A DNA stretch of 64,000 bases from Peribacillus sp. FSL P2-0133 (GTDB lineage Bacteria > Bacillota > Bacilli > Bacillales > DSM-1321), in the NCBI RefSeq assembly GCF_037975445.1, contig NZ_CP150254.1, positions 5,516,001 to 5,580,000 of the forward strand. Direction: 5' to 3'. This document shows, one piece after another, positions 27,044 through 35,154 of the stretch. A program made the translations under genes and the position numbers. The notes under the pieces are model-generated. The model was given only the letters and a program-made list of their open reading frames with translations. It was not told the origin of the DNA and searched no databases. Numbering within the stretch: position 1 is the stretch's first letter; each line of letters opens with the position of its first letter.

Positions 27044-27970
27044 ATGAGATCCGAACATAAAAAAAAGAAAAAGAAACGCAAAACGTTTAAAATAATCGGC
27101 TTCACCCTTCTTATCCTTTTCATTGGCGCAGGTGTTTATGGCGCTTCAGTTTATCAATCATTAGCCGGTGCGATCAGCACCATGCAGGGTACAGCCCATA
27201 AAACGGATAAGCGGGTAGAGGACATAAAGTTCAAAAGCAAAGATCCATTTTCATTACTAATTCTTGGTGTGGATGAAAGAAAAAATGACTCAGGTCGATC
27301 AGATACGATGATCGTCATGACGGTTAATCCTAAAAAGGAATCGATTGAGTTATTGAGTTTACCGAGAGATACGCGTACAGAGATCATCGGTAAAGGTACA
27401 ACTGATAAAATGAACCATGCCTATGCATATGGCGGAGTTGCCATGTCGATAAATACAGTGGAAGCCTATTTGGATATTCCGATTGATTATTATGTCAAAA
27501 TGAATATGGAAGGCTTTCAGGATATTGTGAATGCCGTTGGTGGTGTCACAGTCGATAATGATATGGACCTTGCCTATAAAGGATATACCTTCAACAAAGG
27601 CACGATCGACTTAAATGGTAAAGAGGCCTTGATTTATTCCCGAATCCGTAAAGAAGATCCCCGCGGGGATTATGGAAGGCAAATGCGTCAACGCCAGGTT
27701 ATCCAAGCTGTCATGAAAAAAGGGTCAAGCCTATCAACACTTACCAATTATGACGATATATTCGAAGCTCTAGGTAAAAACGTGGAAACCAATTTAAGTT
27801 TCAATGAAATGTTAAGTATCCAAAATAACTACAAATCATCCCTCAAAAATATTGAACAATATACACTCGAAGGTGACAATCAACGGGTAAATGGCGTTTG
27901 GTACAACATCGTTCCAGAAGATACAAAGCTTGAAGCCCAAAATCGTGTGAAAGCACATCTGGGATTATAA
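27044..27970 (+). CDS. tagU: LytR-CpsA-Psr (LCP) ligase, TagU/LytR-like
   Basis: Second LCP enzyme of the window, attaching teichoic acid to peptidoglycan. 308 aa: Lys/Arg-rich cytoplasmic start, one membrane segment (about 14-36), then the LCP domain with LLILGVDERKNDSGRSDTMI, LLSLPRDTRTEI, MNHAYAYGG, and YSRIRKEDPRGDYGRQMRQR. ATG at 27044 follows AAGGGAGGAAT. A TTGACA hexamer is at 26956. The gene is monocistronic and convergent with the LtaS-like gene. Confidence 0.92.
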   Translation: MRSEHKKKKKKRKTFKIIGFTLLILFIGAGVYGASVYQSLAGAISTMQGTAHKTDKRVEDIKFKSKDPFSLLILGVDERKNDSGRSDTMIVMTVNPKKESIELLSLPRDTRTEIIGKGTTDKMNHAYAYGGVAMSINTVEAYLDIPIDYYVKMNMEGFQDIVNAVGGVTVDNDMDLAYKGYTFNKGTIDLNGKEALIYSRIRKEDPRGDYGRQMRQRQVIQAVMKKGSSLSTLTNYDDIFEALGKNVETNLSFNEMLSIQNNYKSSLKNIEQYTLEGDNQRVNGVWYNIVPEDTKLEAQNRVKAHLGL

Positions 27971-27976
27971 TGAATG

Positions 27977-28010
27977 GAGGATGGCTTTTATCAGTCATCC
28001 TCTTTTTTTA
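27977..28010 (+). terminator. Terminator after tagU
   Basis: Stem GAGGATG / CATCCTC followed by seven T. It overlaps the last codons of the convergent LtaS-like gene. Confidence 0.85.
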
Positions 28011-29778
28011 CCTTTTTTCCAATTTGTTTAAAGTAATCGGAACGTATCACTTGATCACTCAGATCGATCTCCTTTTGGTCTACAGGTGAAAATCCATCGA
28101 CCTTGCCTTCCCCATTTATTTTCATTTGAGAACCATAATCCCCTTTCAATACCAAAGCATCACCCTCTTCGCCATTCAGCATGCTCTCTCCAAAGTATGA
28201 AGAACTCTTAATATTGAACAGATCATATAGAGTTGGTAGAATATCGATTTGGCCCGCTACCTTATCAATCGTTCTTCCTTCCATATCCTCCTGATAAATG
28301 ATCACGGGAATGGGCATATATTTTTCAATCCACTCTTCATCGCTAATTTTACTGCCATAATACGCTTCAACCTCTTGTTTATCTTTTAAAAATAGGCCAT
28401 CATGATCTCCGTATATGACAATCACGCTGTCTTTCAATTTCCCGTCATCCTTCAACTTCTTTATGAAATCCCCGATGGCGGAATCTGTATAATGAATGGC
28501 TTCAAAATATTTGGTCAGGTAACTGTTCTCTTTTCCAACTTCAGGCTTCAATGTTATCTGTTCATTCGGTAGTGAAAAAGGTACATGGCTGGTCAGAGTA
28601 ACGAAAAAGGCGTAATAGGGATTTCGTTTATCTTTTAAGAAATCATAGCTTTGATTGAAGAAACTGCGGTCTCCCAACCCCATCGAAATCATCTCATCCT
28701 GCTGCATATCCTCTATGGAAAGATAGTCATCAAACCCTAGCGAGGGATATGCATGCTGCCTATTCCAAAAGTCTTCTTCATCTCCATGGAAAGCAAAACT
28801 TTGATAATCCGACTTCTTCAATTCCTTAGCAAGGCCCGGAAAATCATTATAAGGGAATCGAAAAAAGGTCGCACCTTGCTTTAAAGGAAATAGTCCGGTA
28901 TTCACGATAAGCTCTCCGTCAGATGAATTTCCAAATACCGTCTGTGGATATACATGCGGGAAGTACATCCCCCCTTTCGCCAGTTCATTCATGAATGGCG
29001 TGACCTCCTGCCCGGCACTACTTTGAAATAGCGGAAACGCCTGTAAAGATTCCACCTGGATGATAATGAGATTCTTCCCCTCCAAGGATCCGGAATGGAC
29101 ATTTTCCTTTCTTTTCTTTTTATTGAAGTAATCAGAAACGGCCTTCTTTTCTTCCGAGGACATTCCATGCCTTCCCGAGTCAGTAAAATAGGCATACGTA
29201 TCCAATGCGTGATGACCGATAGGGCCCCAGTTTCGCAAGAAGGTATTCGCCTCATAACGCCGGGTTATATCTACTTTGTCGATAAAGATATTCTTGACCG
29301 GCTTTAATCCTGCTATCATCAGGAATATTACGGCCGGCACTAGAGCCATATGCTTGAGGGGGTATTTTTTCTTCACAAATGATTCAGCAATTGGAATGCC
29401 TAACAGAAGAAAGATTGCATCCTTCATTTCCACCATACTGAATATACTTTCACCTAGCCCATTCAGATTACTTTTTTGCATCCACATATAGGACGTTATA
29501 GGTGTCGAATAATAACGATAAAACCAGATGTCCCCAAGGAAAAAGAGCATGATCGAAAGAAGGAAAACTGAAAAAATGATGCCCTTTACGATTCGACTCG
29601 TTATCCATTCCTTCAGATAGACAATAAAACCGGCAACACCGATGATTATCGTAATGATCCCAATAGAAAGATCGTTACCCATCCTATCATTCGTATAAAT
29701 GAAAAGTATGGCGACGATTGAAAATGACAATATCTCAAATAGCCTCTCCTTCAATCGTTGATTCAGGTTATTCTTCAT
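27991..29778 (-). CDS. LtaS-family membrane sulfatase-like phosphoglycerol transferase
   Basis: Lipoteichoic acid synthase family: five N-terminal membrane segments (residues 15-160) and an extracellular sulfatase-fold domain. 595 aa, close to YvgJ/LtaS paralogues. Metal-ligand Glu243 (QVESLQAF) and the YGDHDGL Asp-His pair are present, as is the substrate-region His in FHGDEEDFWNR. The nucleophile motif, GKTSDAE in LtaS, reads GNSSDGE here, so Ser285 stands where the catalytic Thr is expected. It could be a primase-type paralogue (as YvgJ), a variant transferase using Ser, or inactive. ATG at 29778; it forms a single-gene unit on the minus strand. Confidence 0.87.
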   Translation of the reverse strand: MKNNLNQRLKERLFEILSFSIVAILFIYTNDRMGNDLSIGIITIIIGVAGFIVYLKEWITSRIVKGIIFSVFLLSIMLFFLGDIWFYRYYSTPITSYMWMQKSNLNGLGESIFSMVEMKDAIFLLLGIPIAESFVKKKYPLKHMALVPAVIFLMIAGLKPVKNIFIDKVDITRRYEANTFLRNWGPIGHHALDTYAYFTDSGRHGMSSEEKKAVSDYFNKKKRKENVHSGSLEGKNLIIIQVESLQAFPLFQSSAGQEVTPFMNELAKGGMYFPHVYPQTVFGNSSDGELIVNTGLFPLKQGATFFRFPYNDFPGLAKELKKSDYQSFAFHGDEEDFWNRQHAYPSLGFDDYLSIEDMQQDEMISMGLGDRSFFNQSYDFLKDKRNPYYAFFVTLTSHVPFSLPNEQITLKPEVGKENSYLTKYFEAIHYTDSAIGDFIKKLKDDGKLKDSVIVIYGDHDGLFLKDKQEVEAYYGSKISDEEWIEKYMPIPVIIYQEDMEGRTIDKVAGQIDILPTLYDLFNIKSSSYFGESMLNGEEGDALVLKGDYGSQMKINGEGKVDGFSPVDQKEIDLSDQVIRSDYFKQIGKKVKKEDD

Positions 29779-29928
29779 GCTCCTGCCACTTTCCTCTTCA
29801 TTATTTCCAAGCCTTAGTTAAGCCTGATTGCGGAAGATTACTTATAAATATTACTTAGCGTTGCCATTTATGAGAAAATGCACACAGAAAACGGCATAAA
29901 TATTTGGCACTAATGACTTCCCTAATAA

Positions 29929-29966
29929 ACAAATAGCCTTCATCACTAAAAGGATGAGGGCTTTGC
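29929..29966 (-). terminator. Terminator after secA2-slaP
   Basis: Stem AGCCTTCATC / GATGAGGGCT (one G-U) with an eight-base loop, about 55 bp beyond the slaP stop. The T tail is short. Confidence 0.65.
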
Positions 29967-30020
29967 TTTGGCACTCCAGCAAAAAGCTGCCGGTTGCCGC
30001 CAGATCATGCGGTTGTTTTC

Positions 30021-30482
30021 CTACTTCCTCTTCCATTCAAAAGCAATCTTCCAACCTTCATCAGGAATCGATTCCGCCAACAAATCTCCTTCCTCGAATA
30101 AGAAACGCCATGGCATGCTTGAAAGTGCTGGAATCTCACCAAGCTCTGTAAGATCGAATGTCTTTTTTGCGAGGAATTTCCCATCTCCATCAACTAACAG
30201 TAAATCCACGATATCAAACCTGACAGCTTTCTCTATTGAATTTCGTAGAAAAGCCACTATGATTACATCATCTTCCACCCTGGTCAGCTTGATGCCGGAT
30301 ATTGAAATTTGGTTCGGTTTTAATGCAGGCAGCCTTTGATGGTGGAATTTATATACATATTCCTCTTGCTTGGAAATTTCCCACCCTTTGTGAAACATCA
30401 GGGCAGTATGAATGGTGTCATCCTGATTTAATAACTCATGTACATCTGAAGCTACATTATCCCTTTTTCCAAATAAACTCAT
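30021..30482 (-). CDS. slaP: SLAP-domain accessory Sec S-layer assembly protein
   Basis: 153-aa cytoplasmic protein without signal peptide. Residues 50-135 match the SLAP_DUP pattern of accessory Sec S-layer assembly proteins: LPALKPNQISISGIKL, then a V-rich strand ending VAFLRNSIEKAVRF, the strand LLLVDGDGKFLAKKTFDL, and ELGEIPALSSMPWRFLFEE. In B. anthracis SlaP works with SecA2 to export the S-layer proteins Sap and EA1. Here one copy of the domain is present. The start overlaps the secA2 stop by four bases (ATGA), confirming a joint unit. Its substrates would be SLH-domain proteins encoded elsewhere. Confidence 0.82.
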   Translation of the reverse strand: MSLFGKRDNVASDVHELLNQDDTIHTALMFHKGWEISKQEEYVYKFHHQRLPALKPNQISISGIKLTRVEDDVIIVAFLRNSIEKAVRFDIVDLLLVDGDGKFLAKKTFDLTELGEIPALSSMPWRFLFEEGDLLAESIPDEGWKIAFEWKRK

Positions 30483-32863
30483 CGTTCCTCACCCTCCAAA
30501 GCAGCTGCATCTTTCTGATTGCTTTTCATATATTCCATAAAACGGATGCTTATCTCCGACTCAATTTTACTTAATAGAAGGTTGAATTGACTGAGAGCCG
30601 CTTTTTCAAAAAGTGTATATGGGTCCTGCTGACCATATCCGCTTAAACCAATGCCTTCCTTCACACTGTTCATTTCATCTAAATGGTTCATCCAATTTGT
30701 ATCAATATGCTGCAACATGAAAGCACGCAACTGGTTTCCCCATTCTGCATCGTTTTGAAAGATCATCAGCCTCAGCCTCGATTCCAATTCACTTAAAGCA
30801 TCCAACGCTTTTCCTTCAATTTGGCCTTCTAAATCCTGAAAATCACTTGCCTGCCAACCTAACGACGGGAAAACAAGGGAAAGCTCTTCAATATAGGCAG
30901 AGGGATCAGGTTCCACCATATGTTCAGGGTAATATTTCACTGTAAGCCGAGTAATGTATTTTTCGATATATTCAAGTAAAATGGCCGACATCCGTCCAGG
31001 CTCCATATCAAGTATCCGATCTCTCATTGCATAGATGATTTTACTCTGCTCATTTAATGCATGTTCTAACTTCAATAAATGGTAACGGCTTGATTGATGC
31101 ATCTGCTCTACCGTTTCCTGAACCATTTTTACGAATTTATCGGGTGCAGGGCTCAGCACCAATCCATTTTCATCCGTTTTGATTTTCTTGATATAACGCC
31201 CGATTTCTTCTTCATCATAGTAATCAAACAAATCATCTTCCAAAGAAATGATGAATTGTGTTGAACCAGGATCACCCTGCCGGCCGGAACGTCCTCTTAG
31301 CTGCATATCGATCCGACGGCTTTCGTGTCGCTCCGTACCGATAATATGAAGGCCGCCCAATTCCTTGACATCATTCGCAAGTAATATATCCGTTCCTCTC
31401 CCAGCCATGTTCGTAGCCAGCATCACTTGATTTTTTTGCCCGGCATTCGCAATGATTTCCGCTTCATCCTCTTCCGTCTTCGCATTAAGGATTTGATGTT
31501 TAATTTTCTCCTTCTCTAGTTGAAATGAAATTTTTTCAGATTGCTCAATGGAGGTCGTCCCGATCAGAATAGGTCTGCCTCCATCATGAATCCGTTTTAC
31601 TTCCGTGACGATTTTGTTGATTTTGCTGGTTTCATCTTTATAAATCAAATCAACCTCATCAACTCGAATGATGGGCTCATTCGTTGGAATTTCAATGACG
31701 GGGAGCTGATATATTTCCTGGAATTCAGACTTTGATGGCATTGCACTGCCTGTCATCCCAGACATTGAATGATATAATCGAAAATAATTTTGGACGGTAA
31801 TCATGGCCTGTGTTTCATTCTCTTCGGAAATCTCCAAGCCTTCTTTTGCCTCAATCGCTTGATGAAGCCCATCACTGAAGCTTCGCCCTTCCATCACCCT
31901 GCCTGTGAATTTATCGATGATTGCAACCTTACCAACGATGACAATGTAGTCCACATCCAATTTCATGATTGCATGGGCTTTTAGCGCCTGTGTAACATTA
32001 TGTAATAACTCTTGATGTTCCATTCCATACAGATTGTCGATACCAAAGGCCTCTTCAATCTTTGAAGCCCCTTGATCCGTAAAAAAGGCAGACCTTGAAT
32101 CGCTGAAAATCTCGTAATCATCATTTTCTATAAATGTCTTCATGATTTGTGCCGTGATCTGGTGAAGCTCGGTTCCGTCGCTTGCCCTGCCCGCAATGAT
32201 TAATGGTGTCCTCGCTTCATCAATCAAGATGCTGTCAATCTCATCGACGATGGCAAATCGGTGTCCTCTCTGAACCTTTTCTTCTCTTCGGTAAACCATA
32301 TTATCACGCAAATAATCAAAACCGAACTCTGTTGCCGTTCCATACGTGATATCTGCCGCATACGCTTCACGTTTTGCGGAAGGCCCCATTTGGGAAATAT
32401 TCAAACCAACCGTCAACCCTAGAAATTCATGAATTTGTCCCATTAACTCCATATCACGTCTGGCCAAATATTCATTGGCCGTAATAATATGGACACCATT
32501 ACCGTACAGTGCATGTAAATAGCTAGGCAAAGTAGAGACAAGCGTCTTCCCCTCGCCCGTATTCATTTGTGCGATGCCCCCTTCACTCAGGACAAAACCG
32601 CCTGCAAGCTGAACATCATGGTGCCTAAGATTCAATACTCGTTTAGAAGCCTCCCTCACGACCGCAAAAGCTTCGGCTTGTATATCCAATATATTGTCAC
32701 CAGCATCCAATACGCTTTTAAATCTATCCTTCATTCCGCTTAATTCCAGATCTGAATAACTTTCATATTTACCCTCTAGCCGATTCACATCTTCTACCAA
32801 CTTATAAATTCTCTTTAAGTCTTTAGAACCTTCTTTGAAGAACTTTTTCATACTGGATAGCAT
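30479..32863 (-). CDS. secA2: SecA2, accessory preprotein translocase ATPase
   Basis: Second SecA motor powering export of a subset of proteins through SecYEG. 794 aa, shorter than house-keeping SecA (about 840). DEAD motor domain with Walker A NTGEGKTLVS and DEID box IVDEIDSILID; peptide-crosslinking domain; second motor domain with NMAGRGTDI and LRGRSGRQGDPG; helical scaffold. The C-terminal zinc-binding tail of SecA (CxC...CH/CC) is absent; the protein ends after KDAAALEGEER. Together with the overlapping slaP gene this identifies the S-layer-type accessory Sec system. Confidence 0.93.
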   Translation of the reverse strand: MLSSMKKFFKEGSKDLKRIYKLVEDVNRLEGKYESYSDLELSGMKDRFKSVLDAGDNILDIQAEAFAVVREASKRVLNLRHHDVQLAGGFVLSEGGIAQMNTGEGKTLVSTLPSYLHALYGNGVHIITANEYLARRDMELMGQIHEFLGLTVGLNISQMGPSAKREAYAADITYGTATEFGFDYLRDNMVYRREEKVQRGHRFAIVDEIDSILIDEARTPLIIAGRASDGTELHQITAQIMKTFIENDDYEIFSDSRSAFFTDQGASKIEEAFGIDNLYGMEHQELLHNVTQALKAHAIMKLDVDYIVIVGKVAIIDKFTGRVMEGRSFSDGLHQAIEAKEGLEISEENETQAMITVQNYFRLYHSMSGMTGSAMPSKSEFQEIYQLPVIEIPTNEPIIRVDEVDLIYKDETSKINKIVTEVKRIHDGGRPILIGTTSIEQSEKISFQLEKEKIKHQILNAKTEEDEAEIIANAGQKNQVMLATNMAGRGTDILLANDVKELGGLHIIGTERHESRRIDMQLRGRSGRQGDPGSTQFIISLEDDLFDYYDEEEIGRYIKKIKTDENGLVLSPAPDKFVKMVQETVEQMHQSSRYHLLKLEHALNEQSKIIYAMRDRILDMEPGRMSAILLEYIEKYITRLTVKYYPEHMVEPDPSAYIEELSLVFPSLGWQASDFQDLEGQIEGKALDALSELESRLRLMIFQNDAEWGNQLRAFMLQHIDTNWMNHLDEMNSVKEGIGLSGYGQQDPYTLFEKAALSQFNLLLSKIESEISIRFMEYMKSNQKDAAALEGEER

Positions 32864-33105
32864 AGGGTTTTCTCTCCTATTAATTCAATTGAACTTTAGT
32901 TAAATTATATCAGTTAAATATTTACTGTTTATTAATTATCATAGAAATTCTTTCTTTTTTTGAAAGATAAATTACGTAAAAAGCGGCTGGATGCCCTTCC
33001 ATTAAAAGCGCTAAAAAGATTAGCTCCATCCTGAATATCAGGGAGGGGTTTTTTTATCGATTTAAACAAATAATAGAAAGACTTTCACCCAATGGAGGAT
33101 TACAG

Positions 33106-34530
33106 ATGAATAAGAATTTCATTCATAAACTTGCACAGCCGCATCTCTTCGGATTATTCGTTCTTATATTTTGCCTTATTTACATGAGCTCACCTATTCA
33201 AGCAGAGACAAAAAACACCCCCAAGAATGTCATATTGCTGATTGGCGACGGCATGGGGGTAGGGGCCATAGAAATTGCCCGGCAATTGGAATATGGAAAG
33301 ACAGGTGTTCTACATTTGGAACAACTGGAGCATGTTGCCCTGATGCGCACGTATTCCGCCAATAATTTCGTCACTGACTCTGCAGCAGGAGGGTCCGCGA
33401 TTGCCACTGGTATAAAAACCAACAATGAATCTATCGGTGTCGATGCCAATGGTTCCGAGGTGGATAGTATATTGGATGCGTTTCAGAGCAATGGAAAAAA
33501 AGTGGGGATCATCTCAACCAATATGGTAGTCGATGCTACACCCGCTGCCTTTGGTGCAAGTGTTCCTAACCGCTGGACAGGTGGCGCAAATATCGCTAGG
33601 CAGCTATTTGATAACCGCATCGACGTCATTCTCGGCGGAGGTGCCAACTATTTCGAGGCGGATAAGCAGAATGGCAAGGATTTAATCGCTAAATTTAAAC
33701 AAGCTGGCTATGGGATTACGACGACGAAAGAAGAACTTAGCTCCATTAATAAACCGGAAAAACTTTTAGGGTTATTTCACCCTACCTATATGAATTTTAA
33801 ACTGGATAAAGAAGTATTACATTCTCAAGAGCCATCCCTGCCCGAAATGACATCCAAAGCGATGGATATTTTATCAAGGGGTGATAAAGGATTCTTCTTG
33901 ATGGCTGAAGGTGCGCGTATTGACCATATGGAGCATGCAGCCGATATCACTGGAATATGGAAAGAAACGATCGAATTTGACCAAACCGTGAAAGAGGTTG
34001 TAAATTGGGCAAAAAATCGAAATGATACATTGATTGTTGTACTTGCAGACCACGAAACAATGGGGATCTCCGCTTCTGAAACAATGGATATCACTGCATT
34101 GAAAAAAATCAGGGTTTCATCTGAATATATGTCCAAACAACTTACATTCGATAAAAATAATGAAATCAATCCAGAAAGTGTCGTTTCCACATTCAAGAAG
34201 TATGCACATATATCTCTTACGGATCAGGAAGTCGATCAATTCATCGATAACGTAAGAAAGAATAGAACGCTTGTCTATCCACAACATCAAATCGATTGGG
34301 AAATCGGAAGCACTATCGCCAGGCATCATAAGGCGGGTGTAGCTGATCGAAGCATACGGGCGGCCAGTTCCACAGGAGGGCACACAGCCAATATGATTCC
34401 CATTTTCGCCTCGGGTCCAGGCAGTGAAGCCTTCGATGGAGTCCTTGAAAATACGGATATTTCGAAAATCATCTCAAAAGCCGCCGGTGTTCCGTTCACA
34501 CCCGGTCAGCATAAAACAAAAGAGGAATGA
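33106..34530 (+). CDS. Alkaline phosphatase
   Basis: Secreted phosphomonoesterase of the PhoA family releasing phosphate from organic esters. 474 aa with an N-terminal signal peptide (about 1-34, ending SSPIQAE). Active-site features are the metal ligand in LLIGDGMGVG, the nucleophile Ser in TDSAAGGSAIATG, GARIDHMEHAAD, LADHETMG and SSTGGHTANM. ATG follows GGAGG. In B. subtilis PhoA/PhoB-type genes are under PhoPR control; I did not find convincing 11-bp-spaced PhoP boxes upstream. The gene is monocistronic. Confidence 0.94.
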   Translation: MNKNFIHKLAQPHLFGLFVLIFCLIYMSSPIQAETKNTPKNVILLIGDGMGVGAIEIARQLEYGKTGVLHLEQLEHVALMRTYSANNFVTDSAAGGSAIATGIKTNNESIGVDANGSEVDSILDAFQSNGKKVGIISTNMVVDATPAAFGASVPNRWTGGANIARQLFDNRIDVILGGGANYFEADKQNGKDLIAKFKQAGYGITTTKEELSSINKPEKLLGLFHPTYMNFKLDKEVLHSQEPSLPEMTSKAMDILSRGDKGFFLMAEGARIDHMEHAADITGIWKETIEFDQTVKEVVNWAKNRNDTLIVVLADHETMGISASETMDITALKKIRVSSEYMSKQLTFDKNNEINPESVVSTFKKYAHISLTDQEVDQFIDNVRKNRTLVYPQHQIDWEIGSTIARHHKAGVADRSIRAASSTGGHTANMIPIFASGPGSEAFDGVLENTDISKIISKAAGVPFTPGQHKTKEE

Positions 34531-34550
34531 ATACATTCAGTCCTCTTTTA
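34518..34550 (+). terminator. Terminator overlapping the phosphatase stop codon
   Basis: Arms AAAAGAGGAATGAAT and ATTCAGTCCTCTTTT pair with one mismatch; the TGA stop lies inside the left arm. Confidence 0.78.
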
Positions 34551-34618
34551 AAATTCTATCTAAATTAACTGGATTTTTTCCGTATACATTTCTATTGAGG
34601 TCGTTAAAACAAAGTTTT

Positions 34619-35099
34619 GGGGCATTTACTTGTGAGTTTGGCGCATTTACTTGTGAGTTTGTGCTTTACTCGTGAGTTTGCTCCTTTTACTCGTGAGTTT
34701 GGCGCGTTTACTCGTGAGTTTGTGCCCTTTACTCGTGAGTTTGGGCCTTTACTCGTGAGTTTGGGCCTTTTACTCGTGAGTTTGACGCGTTTACTCGTGA
34801 GTTTGCTCCTTTTACTCGTGAGTTTGACGCATTTACTCGTGAGTTTGGGCCTTTTACTCGTAAGTTTGCGCCTTTTACTCGTGAGTTTGGCGCATTTACT
34901 CGTGAGTTTGTGCCCTTTACTCGTGAGTTTGCTCCTTTTACTCGTGAAATTGCGCTTTACTCGTGAGTTTGGCGCATTTACTCGTGAGTTTGGCGCATTT
35001 ACTCGTGAGTTTGGCGCGTTTACTCGTGAGTTTGCGCCTTTTACTCGTGAATTTGGCGCGTTTACTCGTGAGTTTGCGCCTTTTACTCGTGAATTTGAT
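34619..35099. repeat. 21-bp tandem-repeat array (about 22 units)
   Basis: About 22 complete copies of a 21-bp unit, TTTACTCGTGAGTTTG plus five variable bases, between the convergent phosphatase and SpoIID-like genes. The 16-bp core is nearly invariant (exceptions: TTGTGAG in the first two copies, CGTAAG once, CGTGAA four times). The five-base segment takes a small set of forms such as GCGCG, GCGCA, TGCCC, GGCCT, ACGCG, CTCCT and CGCCT. Three units are one or two bases shorter. The core contains the small inverted repeat ACTC-GT-GAGT. Because 21 is a multiple of three, frames on either strand stay open, but the length changes and absence of ribosome sites argue against a protein. Confidence 0.93.
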
Positions 35100-35121
35100 G
35101 AAGAATCTAAATACCATTTAT

Positions 35122-35146
35122 AAAAAAAGACGCCATAATTGACGTC
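35122..35146 (-). terminator. Terminator after the SpoIID-like gene
   Basis: Minus-strand stem GACGTC / GGCGTC (one G-U) with a six-base loop and seven T. Confidence 0.7.
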
Positions 35147-35154
35147 CTCCCCAT

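Noticed and set aside
32881-32930. PhoP boxes before the alkaline phosphatase
   Set aside because: A GTTAAAT direct repeat occurs with a 14-bp period, not the 11-bp period of PhoP boxes.
34619-35099. CRISPR array
   Set aside because: Period of 21 bp with five-base variable parts is far too short for repeat plus spacer, and no cas genes are present.
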